64,000 nt of DNA from Rhizobiales bacterium TNE-4 (GTDB lineage: Bacteria > Pseudomonadota > Alphaproteobacteria > Rhizobiales > Beijerinckiaceae). The stretch covers positions 186,001 through 250,000 of the forward strand of contig JAHRCV010000001.1 of assembly GCA_019083985.1 (NCBI GenBank), given 5' to 3'. Each line of letters begins with the position of its first letter. Position 1 is the stretch's first letter. Made by a program: the position numbers and the translations under genes. Below the pieces are notes generated by a model. It was not told the origin of the DNA. It was given only the letters and a program-made list of their open reading frames with translations, and made no database searches. Shown here piece by piece: positions 18,693-28,022 of the stretch.

Positions 18693-19904
18693 ATGGCCGT
18701 TCAACCGACCCGTCTCGATCCCGCTCAGGATGCTGCTCGACTTCTCGGGCGGCTTGGCTTTGCGATTCTGATGATTGCCGCGCCTCTGGCTGCTGTGGGT
18801 GGGCGTCGCGCACTGGTCATTCTCGTTCCGGTCGCCGTCGTCTTGCTTGTTCTCGCCGCCGCCATTGAGAGCGATGGCCGCGAACCATGGCGGCGCGCGC
18901 GGGACATGATCCTAACGCCCGCCGGCGGCCTGCTGAGCTTCCTTTTGTTTTGGTCGGCCTTGTCGTTGGTGTGGACACCATTCCCCGCCGAAGCGGCCGA
19001 GCGTTTCGCCAATGTGGCCGGCGCTGCCGCTTTGTCTTTGCTCTGTGTCGCGTCTTTGCCGCGGCGCATGCGGGCGTCCAATCTTTATTTGCTGCCCGTC
19101 GGCGTAGGGATGACGGCGCTGGCCTTGATCGCCAGTATCTTCCGGCCCGGTCTTGGCCTCGTCGAAGAAGGTGGGCTCGCGCAGCGCGCGGCGCTCTTAT
19201 GCGTGCTCCTCACACCGGCGGCGCTGACGTGGCTTTTAATGCGCAACAAGCCGCTGTTGGGCTATGGCCTTTTGCTTCTCGTGGCATTGGCGGCGATCCT
19301 CGCACAGTCTTGGGGCATCGTTGCAGCACTCGTGATTGGGGCCGGCGTTTACGCGCTCGCTCTGCACAGAGCGGTGTTGGCGCGACGGATCGTGCTCGCA
19401 GTCACGGCCGGGCTTGTTCTGTGCGCGCCCTTGGTGCCAATTCTGCTGCGCCCGATCACCAAATTCCTGTTTGGTCTCGCCGATCCACGCAGCGACGCCA
19501 TTCGCATTTGGATGCGGGTGGTTACACATGAGCCGGCGCGACTTTTGACCGGCCATGGCTTTGATACGGCCATTCGGGCGCGTTTGGCTGGTCTTGTCCC
19601 AGCAAACAGTCCGCGCGGCCTTTTGTTCGAGCTTTGGTATGAATTGGGCCTGCTTGGGGCGATTGCTGCCGCACTTCTGATCTGGCGTATCGTTTCCGCC
19701 GCGGCGCAAAGTTCATCGCGTGATGGCGCTGCCATACTCGCTTTGCTTGCGATGGGCTTTGTACTTGCCATGTTGGGCCAAGGTGCCACGCAGGCTTGGT
19801 GGCTATTGGCTCTCTTGATCGCGATCGTCGCCTTGGCAGCCGTGCGGCGCGCCCATGAGCGCGCCGTTCGGCTCACGCCATCAGGCTCGTTTCAACGGCC
19901 GTGA
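18693..19904 (+). CDS. O-antigen-ligase-like membrane protein
   Basis: This 403-residue polytopic protein has about eleven hydrophobic segments, and a large loop near residues 265-320 carries AIRIWMRVV...LLTGHGFDT and LLFELWYELGLLGA, the layout of the Wzy_C/WaaL family that joins O-antigen or other glycans to carriers. The His-Asn usually found just before this last block is replaced by Ser-Pro-Arg-Gly, so catalytic activity is uncertain. No other glycan genes are near. It is an alphaproteobacterial orphan of unknown role. Confidence 0.65.
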   Translation: MAVQPTRLDPAQDAARLLGRLGFAILMIAAPLAAVGGRRALVILVPVAVVLLVLAAAIESDGREPWRRARDMILTPAGGLLSFLLFWSALSLVWTPFPAEAAERFANVAGAAALSLLCVASLPRRMRASNLYLLPVGVGMTALALIASIFRPGLGLVEEGGLAQRAALLCVLLTPAALTWLLMRNKPLLGYGLLLLVALAAILAQSWGIVAALVIGAGVYALALHRAVLARRIVLAVTAGLVLCAPLVPILLRPITKFLFGLADPRSDAIRIWMRVVTHEPARLLTGHGFDTAIRARLAGLVPANSPRGLLFELWYELGLLGAIAAALLIWRIVSAAAQSSSRDGAAILALLAMGFVLAMLGQGATQAWWLLALLIAIVALAAVRRAHERAVRLTPSGSFQRP

Positions 19905-19910
19905 GCCGTA

Positions 19911-20558
19911 TCAGAACTTGCCAAATTTAAGATAGGCTTCCTGCGGGTCGACACCTGAGAGAATGGCTGTTCGCACTTTATTCTCGGTCGCGATTGCCGT
20001 TTCTGCCTTGTCGAGTACATCCTCGACGATGGCTTTCGGGACGCGGATCATGCCATCGCGATCGCCGACCATGTAATCGCCGGGCGCAATGATAACGTCG
20101 CCGATCTTGACGTCGACATCGACCGCGCGCGGCAGCCAATAGCCGACAATGTCCCGCGGCGTGTAGCCGCGCGACCATGTCTGAAAGCCCATCTCGATCA
20201 GGAAATCGACATCGCGGACATAGCCGTCGGCGATACAACCAAGCACGCCCTTGTTCTTGAGCGTTTCCGCGGAAAGCTCACCCATATGGGCGACGATCCG
20301 GTCATTCGGTTGCGAGACCCAAATATGACCTGGCTTGGCTTTTGACAGAAGACCGGTCCATTCCAGAAGGGTCTGATGCGCGTCGGCCCGGGGATCAACG
20401 CGTCCGTCGATGGTGAAGGCGGGGCCGGCGAGGCGTTTCTCGGGAAAGAGCGGTCGGAGCTCGGCAGGCAGGGTAAAGTCTCGCAAACCCATAGCCCGCA
20501 TCACATCATGCACCACCCCCGTATAGCAGGCACCCAAACGCTTCGAGATCTTATCCAT
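19911..20558 (-). CDS. RraA family protein (HMG aldolase/oxaloacetate decarboxylase-like)
   Basis: This 215-residue protein of the RraA/MenG fold has a central GVLGCIADGYVRDVD with the conserved G-x-x-x-D-G-x-x-R-D, followed by IGDVIIAPGDYMVGDRDGMIRVP. Family members act either as Mg-dependent 4-hydroxy-4-methyl-2-oxoglutarate aldolases/oxaloacetate decarboxylases or, in gammaproteobacteria, as RNase E inhibitors. The enzyme role is the better guess here. The start at 20558 has an AGGACGG-type site upstream. Longer in-frame extensions are low-complexity and were rejected. Confidence 0.82.
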   Translation of the reverse strand: MDKISKRLGACYTGVVHDVMRAMGLRDFTLPAELRPLFPEKRLAGPAFTIDGRVDPRADAHQTLLEWTGLLSKAKPGHIWVSQPNDRIVAHMGELSAETLKNKGVLGCIADGYVRDVDFLIEMGFQTWSRGYTPRDIVGYWLPRAVDVDVKIGDVIIAPGDYMVGDRDGMIRVPKAIVEDVLDKAETAIATENKVRTAILSGVDPQEAYLKFGKF

Positions 20559-20776
20559 GGCCGTCCTGTTCCCTTGCGACTTTGAGCGAGAGACTGGCTG
20601 GGACGGGGGCTGCTGGCAAGGACCCCCCACCAAAACCTCACCCCGTGAAATGGCGCTGGACTCGGGCCTGATTGCCTGCATAGATTTACAAGTTCGCGTG
20701 AGCGCAGCAGCGACGCACGATCGAATCGATTTAAATACCGATAATGCGGCGATAAAGCTGCGCCATAGGGAGGAAT

Positions 20777-22153
20777 ATGACGATGAGGAAGGTGCTGCTC
20801 GGCGCCGCCGCGATGATTGTCGCGGCTGGACTGTCGGCTCCCGCGGGAGCACAGGAAAAGCTCACCGTATGGTGGGTGAAGGGCTTCTATAAATCCGAGG
20901 ACGACGCGCTTTACGCCGCGATCAAGAAGTTCGAGGACAAGACCAAGATCAAGGTCGACCTGTCGCAATATGCCGTGCAGGACATGATCCCGAAGACGGT
21001 GGCCGCGCTTGATGCCGGCACGCCGCCGGATGTGGCCTATGCCGACGTGTATGACTTTCAGGTCACCGGCAAATGGGCCTATGAAGGCAAGCTCGACGAT
21101 ATCTCCGACATCATGACTCCGATGAAGGACCGGTTCGCTCCGAACACGATCGAGACGACCTATCTCTACAATGATAAGGCCAAGAAGAAGGCCTATTACG
21201 CCTTCCCGCTCAAGCAGCAGACGATGCACATTGAGTATTGGAAGGATCTGCTTGAGCAAGCTGGCTTCAAGCAAAGCGACATCCCGACGGATTGGAAGGG
21301 CTATTGGTCCTTCTGGTGCGACAAGGTTCAGCCCGGTCTGCGTAAGGCCACGGGTAAGCGCGATTTCGGTATCGGCCAGCCGATGGGCGTCGATTCGTCC
21401 GACAGCTTCTTCTCGTTCCTGACCTTCATGGACGCTTACAACGTGAAGCTCGTCGACGATAACGGCAAGCTGCTCGTCGATGACCCGAAGGTGAAGCAGG
21501 GTCTTGTCAACGCGATGAAGGATTACACCGACATCTACACGAAGGGTTGCTCGCCGCCTTCGTCGACAAGCTGGAAAGATCCGGACAACAACGTCGCCTT
21601 CCACAACAAGACGACGGTCCTCACGCACAATGCGACGATTTCCATCGCCGCCAAGTGGCTTGACGACATGAACAACGAAACGCTGGCCGCGGAAGTCCGC
21701 GAGCAGGCGAAGAAGAACTACAACGACTTCATCATCACGGCTGGTTTCCCGAACAAGCCGGATGGCAAGCCGATGCAGTATCGCACGGCCGTGAAGACGG
21801 GCGTGATCTTCGCCGAAGCCAAGAATAAGCCGGCCGCGAAGGAATTCGTGAAGTTCATTATGCAAGAAGAGAACCTCGCTCCTTATGTCGAGGGCGCTCT
21901 TGGCCGCTGGTATCCGGTCACGAAGGCAGGCCAGGACAGCAAGTTCTGGCTCGCCGACAAGCACCGCAAATCGGTGCATGACCAGTACGCTGCTGGCACG
22001 GTGCCGTTTGAATTCACGAAAAACTACAAGTTCACAATTCTCAACAATGAGAATGTGTGGGCGAAGGCCATGAACCGCATCGTCAATGAAAAGATTGCGG
22101 TCGAAAAGGCGGTCGATGAAATGATCGAACGCATCAAGCAGGTCGCTGGCTAA
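20777..22153 (+). CDS. ABC transporter periplasmic substrate-binding protein (carbohydrate type)
   Basis: This 458-residue family 1 extracellular solute-binding protein has a Sec signal peptide (residues 1-25, ending APAGAQ), then EKLTVWWVKGFY. Periplasmic. The N-terminal pattern and length fit carbohydrate binding proteins of the MalE/UgpB class. The ligand is unknown. A very strong AGGGAGGAAT precedes the ATG. It heads a three-gene operon with two MalF/MalG-type permeases, from which it is separated by a stable hairpin that probably keeps binding protein in excess. Confidence 0.92.
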   Translation: MTMRKVLLGAAAMIVAAGLSAPAGAQEKLTVWWVKGFYKSEDDALYAAIKKFEDKTKIKVDLSQYAVQDMIPKTVAALDAGTPPDVAYADVYDFQVTGKWAYEGKLDDISDIMTPMKDRFAPNTIETTYLYNDKAKKKAYYAFPLKQQTMHIEYWKDLLEQAGFKQSDIPTDWKGYWSFWCDKVQPGLRKATGKRDFGIGQPMGVDSSDSFFSFLTFMDAYNVKLVDDNGKLLVDDPKVKQGLVNAMKDYTDIYTKGCSPPSSTSWKDPDNNVAFHNKTTVLTHNATISIAAKWLDDMNNETLAAEVREQAKKNYNDFIITAGFPNKPDGKPMQYRTAVKTGVIFAEAKNKPAAKEFVKFIMQEENLAPYVEGALGRWYPVTKAGQDSKFWLADKHRKSVHDQYAAGTVPFEFTKNYKFTILNNENVWAKAMNRIVNEKIAVEKAVDEMIERIKQVAG

Positions 22154-22168
22154 ACTGCCAGATCATAG

Positions 22169-22216
22169 CCGGCCGCGTTCTCGTGCCTTGCATGATGAAC
22201 GCGGCCGGTTTCTTTC
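22169..22216 (+). terminator. Intercistronic terminator/attenuator hairpin
   Basis: An 11-bp stem CCGGCCGCGTT (22169-22179) with AACGCGGCCGG (22198-22208), 18-base loop, followed by TTTCTTTC. It sits between the binding-protein gene and the permeases and is likely to reduce readthrough or protect the upstream mRNA. Confidence 0.7.
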
Positions 22217-22231
22217 TCCCGGAGCCGGATC

Positions 22232-23107
22232 ATGACTGCCGCCACCCTGTCAGGGGCTGCTTCGCTGCCCGATGCATCGCCCGACCGCCGTATGCAAGCT
22301 TGGCGTAATTGGGGCTTGTTGCTGCTCGCCCCCTATGTCGTGATTTTTGGGCTCTTTGTCGCTTATCCCGTCGGCTACGCCCTATGGGTTGCGCATCATC
22401 CGCAAAGCTATATTGATCTGGCTGAAGACCCGATCTTCTTCCGCTCGCTCTGGAATACGGTCATCTTCATTGTCATCGGCGTCAACCTGAAGATGGTTGT
22501 CGCACTCTATCTCTCTGGTTTCTTCGCTGTTGCACGTCCGTGGATCCGCTGGCTCTCGGTGCTGTTCATCCTGCCCTGGGCCGTGCCGTCGATCCCGACC
22601 ATCCTGTCATTCCGCTTCATGCTCAATCCGGAATGGGGTGTGATCAACCAACTCATCTTCAAGCTGACTTACGAAGATGGGCCCAACTGGCTCAATGATC
22701 CGACCATCGCACTCTCGATCTCAATCCTTGTGCATATTTGGAAATCGCTGCCCTTCTGGACGTTGATTTTGCTCGCAGGTCGGCTGGCCATTCCGTCCGA
22801 TCTCTATGAGGCCGCTTCCGTCGACGGTGCGAATAATTGGCAGAAATTCCGTTTTGTCACTTGGCCGTCGATGGCGACGCTTTATCTGACATGCCTTTTG
22901 CTCTCGATGATCTGGACACTGGGCGATTTCAATAGCGTCTACCTTCTCACGGGCGGTGGCCCTGCCGACTTAACCCATGTTTTGGCAACGCTCGGCATTC
23001 GCTTTATCAGGCTTGATCGTGTCGATCTCGCTATGGCCACCATTGTTTGCGCGCTGCCACTTGTGCTGCCGCTTGTCTACGTCATGATGAAACGGTTCTC
23101 GAAATGA
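22232..23107 (+). CDS. ABC sugar transporter permease (MalF/UgpA type)
   Basis: This 291-residue inner-membrane permease has six predicted membrane segments and the EAA loop YEAASVDGANNWQKFRFVTWPSM that contacts the ATPase. GGAG precedes the ATG. The stop overlaps the next gene by four bases (ATGA), so the two permeases are translationally coupled. Confidence 0.92.
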   Translation: MTAATLSGAASLPDASPDRRMQAWRNWGLLLLAPYVVIFGLFVAYPVGYALWVAHHPQSYIDLAEDPIFFRSLWNTVIFIVIGVNLKMVVALYLSGFFAVARPWIRWLSVLFILPWAVPSIPTILSFRFMLNPEWGVINQLIFKLTYEDGPNWLNDPTIALSISILVHIWKSLPFWTLILLAGRLAIPSDLYEAASVDGANNWQKFRFVTWPSMATLYLTCLLLSMIWTLGDFNSVYLLTGGGPADLTHVLATLGIRFIRLDRVDLAMATIVCALPLVLPLVYVMMKRFSK

Positions 23108-23958
23108 CAACGGCCATCAAATGGCGCTCCGTCGGGCAGGAAGCCAAGCTTATTCTCATCGGCATCCCGGTCGCATTGTGGACGCTCATCCCGATCTATC
23201 ATCTTTTGCTGTTCGCCATTTCGAAGAAGGATACCGCCTTCTCTGGCAATCTGTGGCCGAGCCATCCCACATTAGCCAATTTTGGTACGGTCTTCCGGCA
23301 GGAACACTACTTCCTGAATAATTTCTGGCTGCAGTTCTGGAATTCAGTCTTCATCGCCGCCATGACGGGCGCGCTGGTTCTTGTGATTGCGACCTTCGCT
23401 GCTTTTGCGATTTCGCGCCTGAAAGCACGCGGGGGGCGATTGGTGATGAACCTTGCCCTCTTCACCTATTTCATTCCGGCCGCATTTTTGGCCGTACCCA
23501 TGTATCGCACCATGGGCCTTTATGGCCTGCTTAATTCGCAATGGGCGCTCATCCTTGCCATGGTGGCGATTGCATCGCCTTATGCGATTTGGGTGCTGAA
23601 GCAAGCATCGGATAAATTGCCGCAAGAGCTTGATGAAGCCGCGATCATGGATGGCGCATCGCCTCTGCAATTGTTCCGGCTCGTTTATCTCCCGCTGATG
23701 ATGCCGTCACTCGTGGCGATTGGCACTTACGCTATTCTCTTGGCATGGAACGAATATCTCTACGCGTTCTTGTTGCTGTCGAAGGATACGTCGATCACAC
23801 TGCCAGTGGCGTTGGGCAATTTTCTGGCGGCTGACGATTCGCCGTGGGAATTATTGATGACGACGGGGTTGATCTACGCTCTGCCGCCGGCGGCCATCTA
23901 TTACGCATTCCGCAAATACATGGTCTCTGGATTGACAGCGGGCGCCGTCAAGAGCTGA
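23104..23958 (+). CDS. ABC sugar transporter permease (MalG/UgpE type)
   Basis: This 284-residue permease is the partner of the previous one, with six membrane segments and the EAA loop LDEAAIMDGASPLQLFRLVYLPLM. ATG 23104 overlaps the previous stop. No ATP-binding gene follows: the next gene is convergent and encodes an ABC-F protein. The ATPase must therefore be shared from another locus, for example an MsmX/UgpC-like protein. Confidence 0.92.
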   Translation: MTTAIKWRSVGQEAKLILIGIPVALWTLIPIYHLLLFAISKKDTAFSGNLWPSHPTLANFGTVFRQEHYFLNNFWLQFWNSVFIAAMTGALVLVIATFAAFAISRLKARGGRLVMNLALFTYFIPAAFLAVPMYRTMGLYGLLNSQWALILAMVAIASPYAIWVLKQASDKLPQELDEAAIMDGASPLQLFRLVYLPLMMPSLVAIGTYAILLAWNEYLYAFLLLSKDTSITLPVALGNFLAADDSPWELLMTTGLIYALPPAAIYYAFRKYMVSGLTAGAVKS

Positions 23959-24049
23959 TTTTGGCGATCGTGAGGGGACTGCAGCGCCAACGCGGCAATC
24001 CGTGTGAGGCCATAACGCTGCGCGCATCGCGACGACGAGGTCTAGAGAG

Positions 24050-25861
24050 TTAGCCTTCCAAGGCTTCGCGCTTCATCTCCAGCGCAAGCCATTCTTCCTC
24101 GGCTTTGGAAAGATCCTCTTCCATCTTCGCCAAGAGAGCGCTGATCTTGTCGAAGCGTGCGCGGTCACGCGTGTAGAGGTCAGGTTCGGCTAACGCTGTA
24201 CGCAGCTTCTCGATATCCCGGCCCATTGCATCGATCTTGTCTGGTAGCGTTTCGAGGAGATGTTTTTCCTTGAACGATAGCTTCGCCGTGCCTGTGCTTT
24301 TAGGCGCTTCAGACACAGGCCTATCGTCGCGGGCTTTGGCCTTCGCCTCAATTTGACGGGCTTTCACGCCCTCGCCGCGTTGGGCGACCATATCGGAATA
24401 GCCGCCGGCATATTCGACCCACCGTCCATCACCTTCTGCCATCAAAATCGATGAGCAGACGCGGTCGAGAAAATCACGATCATGGCTGACGACAATCAGC
24501 GTGCCTTTGTAATCGGCCAATAATTCTTCGAGAAGATCGAGTGTTTCGAGATCAAGATCATTGGTCGGCTCGTCTAGCACCATCATGTTCGATGATGTTG
24601 CCAAGGCGCGCGCGAGCAAGAGCCGTGCACGCTCGCCGCCTGACAAGGCTGAAACCGGTTGCCGCACCTGCAAAGGCGTGAACAAAAAGTCCTTGAGATA
24701 ACCCACAACGTGGCGGCGGGCGCCATTGATCTCAACCGTATCTCCACGCCCTTCTGTGATCGTCTCTTCGACCGAGCGATTGGCATCAAGCGCCGCACGG
24801 CGTTGATCGAGTGTAACAAGCGCAAGATTGGTCCCGAGCGTGACGCTGCCCTCATCTGGCGACATTGTACCAGTCAAGAGATTGATCAGCGTGGTTTTGC
24901 CCGCCCCATTCGGCCCGACAATGCCCAGCCGATCACCCCGCATCAAGCGCAGCGAGAGATCTCGTACGATGGGCCGTTCGCCAAAAGATTTACTGATATT
25001 TTTTGCGAGAATGACCTGGCTGCCAGAGCCCTCCGCCTCGCTCGCCTCCATTTTGGCGTTACCTTGAACGCGCCGATGCTCGCGCTTTTTAGTGCGTAGC
25101 GCCGCCAATTCCGCCATGCGGCGGACATTGCGCTTGCGCCGCGCAGTCACGCCGTAACGGACCCAATGCTCTTCCGCGACAATCTTGCGGTCGAGCTTTT
25201 GCATGTCCTTTTCTTCTTCTTCGAGCACGGCATCACGCCATTGCTCGAAAGCGGAAAAGCCTTGCCCGAGCCGCAACGTCCGGCCACGATCAATCCAGAT
25301 CGTAGTGTTCGTCAGTTTTTCGAGAAAGCGGCGGTCATGGCTGATCAGCGCGAGGGCGCAATTGAGGCCGGCTAATTCCGATTCCAGCCACTCGATGGCT
25401 GGCAGATCGAGATGGTTTGTCGGCTCATCAAGCAGAAGAATGTCAGGCGAGGGCGCTAGTGCACGGGCGAGGGCCGCGCGCCTTTGTTCGCCGCCCGAGA
25501 GGGAGGATGGGTTTTCATCGTCCGTGAGGCCCAGTGCTTCCAGCAAGTAACGCGCGCGGTAGGGATCATCGCCTGGGCCAAGGCCTGCTTCGACATAGGC
25601 AAGCGTGCTTGCAAAGCCGGTCAGGTCCGGTTCTTGCGGCAGATAGCGCAAAGTTGCGCCGGGCTGCAGAAAGCGTGTGCCGCCATCGGCTTCGACAAGG
25701 CCGGCGGCGATCTTCATTAGCGTCGACTTGCCCGAGCCGTTGCGGCCGACGAGACAGACGCGATCACCAGTGGCGAGCGATAGGTCGGCCCCTTCGAACA
25801 GCGGCGCGCCGCCAAAGGTGAGCGTGATGTTCTGCAGGGTGAGAAGCGCGGGACCGGCCAT
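24050..25861 (-). CDS. uup: ABC-F family ATPase (Uup-like)
   Basis: This 603-residue cytosolic protein has two ABC domains and no membrane domain. Domain 1 has GRNGSGKST, LSGGEQRR and LLLDEPTNHLD. Domain 2 has GPNGAGKTT, LSGGERAR and MVLDEPTNDLD. A linker between the two domains is rich in Arg/Lys and the C-terminal ~80 residues are a charged coiled coil, as in Uup. ABC-F proteins act on the ribosome or on branched DNA rather than in transport. The ATG at 25861 was chosen because family similarity starts there. The frame is open 31 codons further upstream. It diverges from the MFS gene. Confidence 0.9.
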   Translation of the reverse strand: MAGPALLTLQNITLTFGGAPLFEGADLSLATGDRVCLVGRNGSGKSTLMKIAAGLVEADGGTRFLQPGATLRYLPQEPDLTGFASTLAYVEAGLGPGDDPYRARYLLEALGLTDDENPSSLSGGEQRRAALARALAPSPDILLLDEPTNHLDLPAIEWLESELAGLNCALALISHDRRFLEKLTNTTIWIDRGRTLRLGQGFSAFEQWRDAVLEEEEKDMQKLDRKIVAEEHWVRYGVTARRKRNVRRMAELAALRTKKREHRRVQGNAKMEASEAEGSGSQVILAKNISKSFGERPIVRDLSLRLMRGDRLGIVGPNGAGKTTLINLLTGTMSPDEGSVTLGTNLALVTLDQRRAALDANRSVEETITEGRGDTVEINGARRHVVGYLKDFLFTPLQVRQPVSALSGGERARLLLARALATSSNMMVLDEPTNDLDLETLDLLEELLADYKGTLIVVSHDRDFLDRVCSSILMAEGDGRWVEYAGGYSDMVAQRGEGVKARQIEAKAKARDDRPVSEAPKSTGTAKLSFKEKHLLETLPDKIDAMGRDIEKLRTALAEPDLYTRDRARFDKISALLAKMEEDLSKAEEEWLALEMKREALEG

Positions 25862-26010
25862 GCTCGCGATGTGACAGATTGGGCGCGCGGCCGCAACCCA
25901 TCGCGCTCGCTCAAGAGAACGACGCCTGCAGAGCTCCTCTGTCGTGGAAGGCATGGCTCCAGCCCTTGAGCGTCTGCTATAGGGGTTCGGAGGCTGCTTG
26001 AGGATTCGTC

Positions 26011-27222
26011 GTGACTGACGCTGCGAAAGTTCAAAACCCTGCGTTGCAGCAAGCGGCTTTGCCGGTGCTCTTTGTGCTGAGCACGGTGCATTTCCTCAAC
26101 GATATGATCCAGTCGCTTATTCCGGCGATCTATCCGATCATCAAATCGGCTTATGCCCTCGATTTCGGCCAGATTGGGATCATCACGCTGACGTTTCAGT
26201 TGACGGCATGCTTGTTCCAACCGCTCGTTGGTCACGTCACCGACAGAAAGCCCATGCCCTATTCCATGGTCGCGGGGATGGGCTTCACGTTGATCGGCCT
26301 CGTTGTGCTGGCTTATGCCTCATCCTATGCCATCCTCATCATCGGTGCTGCCTTGGTTGGCACGGGCTCTGCCATCTTCCACCCCGAAGCGACCCGCCTA
26401 GCCCGCCATGCGGCGGCAGGGCGGCATGGTTTGGGGCAGGGGATCTTTCAGGTCGGCGGGCAGGCTGGTGGCGCTATGGGCCCTTTGCTGGCCGCGTTCA
26501 TTGTCGTGCCGAAAGGGCAGGCGAGCTTGGCGTGGTTTTCGCTCGTCGCTCTGGTCGCCATGCTGTTGATGGCATGGGTCGGCCGCTGGCACGCGAATGT
26601 GCAGGCTGAAGCCAAGAAAAAGGCGGCTGCTACAAATGCTGCAGCCCCAACACGTTCGCGGATGGAGATTGGCTTTGCCATCACCATTCTCGTTGTTTTG
26701 CTGCTCTCGAAGAATGCTTATACGGCCAGCTTCAACTCGTTCTACACGTTCTATTTGATCGAAAAATTCAATGTCACTGTGCAGGCATCGCAGTTGATGC
26801 TGTTTCTGTTTATGGGGGCTGCCGCCATTGGCGCCCTGACAGGCGGGATCGTGGGCGACATTGTCGGCCGCCGTAACATCATCTGGTTTTCGATTTTAGG
26901 GGCGCTGCCTTTTACCCTGATCCTGCCTTATGTGGATTTATGGTGGACGGCGGTTCTCACCGTCATCATCAACCTGATCATGGCAAGCGCATTTGCAGCG
27001 ATCATGATTTTCGCAATGGAATTGATGCCAGGCCGGATCGGCCTCATCGGCGGCGTATTCTATGGCCTGTCATTCGGATTGGGTGGTCTTGCGGCCGGCG
27101 TGCTCGGTGAACTCGCCGACCAGACCAGTATTGAATTCGTCTATAAGCTGTGTGCGTTTTTGCCGGCTTTTGGCTTGCTCACATGGTTTTTGCCAAAGTT
27201 CAACGATACGGCAAAAGCCTGA
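26011..27222 (+). CDS. MFS transporter, fosmidomycin-resistance (Fsr) type
   Basis: This 403-residue, twelve-segment major facilitator protein has FVLSTVHFLNDMIQSLIPAIYP at the start and TDRKPMPYSMVAGMG in the loop 2-3 region, typical of Fsr-like drug:proton antiporters. The start is GTG at 26011 with TGAGGA upstream. The stop abuts the convergent IMPase gene with no gap. Confidence 0.87.
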   Translation: MTDAAKVQNPALQQAALPVLFVLSTVHFLNDMIQSLIPAIYPIIKSAYALDFGQIGIITLTFQLTACLFQPLVGHVTDRKPMPYSMVAGMGFTLIGLVVLAYASSYAILIIGAALVGTGSAIFHPEATRLARHAAAGRHGLGQGIFQVGGQAGGAMGPLLAAFIVVPKGQASLAWFSLVALVAMLLMAWVGRWHANVQAEAKKKAAATNAAAPTRSRMEIGFAITILVVLLLSKNAYTASFNSFYTFYLIEKFNVTVQASQLMLFLFMGAAAIGALTGGIVGDIVGRRNIIWFSILGALPFTLILPYVDLWWTAVLTVIINLIMASAFAAIMIFAMELMPGRIGLIGGVFYGLSFGLGGLAAGVLGELADQTSIEFVYKLCAFLPAFGLLTWFLPKFNDTAKA

Positions 27223-28014
27223 TCAACTGAGTGTGACGCGCGGCTCAAACAGATTTTCGAGATCACGTGCAATGCCGGGTGTGGCACAAAGGATGGGATT
27301 GCCTTCCGTCACCCACGGCCCGCTACAGAAATCATTGATCAACACGCCGGCTTCACGCGCGATGACAAGACCTGCAAGCACATCCCAAGAATTGATGTGC
27401 ACTTCTGCATAACCATCGGTGCGGCCATTGGCGACATGCGCCATACCAAGCGCGCCTGACGCGCTACGCTTAACGGTTGCACCAGCCCTCATCACGCGCC
27501 CCACAAGCGCCAGATAGTCATCTGTCGGCCGCCGGGGCGACCAGCCGATTTCAACGACGGCTGTGCCGATATCATGCGTTGGCGCAACGCGGATGGGTTG
27601 GTCGTTCATGGTGACGCCATGGCCGCGTACGGCCTCGTAGAATTCATCTTGCGCTGGTGAAAATATCAAGCCGATTTCCGGCACGCCATTGCGTGCAAAG
27701 CCAACGGAAATGCACCATTGCCGGTCACCGCGTGCAAAATTCGCTGTGCCATCGATGGGGTCGATGATCCACATCGCATCGCCACCTGAGCCGCCTTGCT
27801 CTTCGCCAACGATCTGATCGTTGGGGAAGACAGCCGCAATCTTTCGGCGGAGAAAGGTTTCAACAGCGCCATCGGCTTCGGTCAGCCAATCTTGCCGCCC
27901 TTTCATGCTCACCACAATTTCATTACGACGGCTGAAGTAATCGAGCGCAACAACACCAGCTTCGCGCACGATGGCGCGGACCGCGGAGAGGCGATCAGAC
28001 AGAAAGGGATCCAT
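27223..28014 (-). CDS. Inositol monophosphatase family protein
   Basis: This 263-residue Mg-dependent sugar phosphatase has all the signature metal-binding motifs: GEEQ, WIIDPIDGTANFARG (near residue 84) and SWDVLAGLVIAREAG (near residue 208). It lies 8 bases downstream of iolG on the same strand, so it is probably co-transcribed and may supply free myo-inositol from inositol phosphates. Members also include SuhB and histidinol-phosphatase types, so the exact substrate is open. Confidence 0.9.
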   Translation of the reverse strand: MDPFLSDRLSAVRAIVREAGVVALDYFSRRNEIVVSMKGRQDWLTEADGAVETFLRRKIAAVFPNDQIVGEEQGGSGGDAMWIIDPIDGTANFARGDRQWCISVGFARNGVPEIGLIFSPAQDEFYEAVRGHGVTMNDQPIRVAPTHDIGTAVVEIGWSPRRPTDDYLALVGRVMRAGATVKRSASGALGMAHVANGRTDGYAEVHINSWDVLAGLVIAREAGVLINDFCSGPWVTEGNPILCATPGIARDLENLFEPRVTLS

Positions 28015-28022
28015 AACAAACC

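Noticed and set aside
20501-21979. 492-codon minus-strand frame opposite the ABC binding protein
   Set aside because: The plus-strand frame has a signal peptide, family motifs and a strong ribosome site. The minus-strand frame has none.
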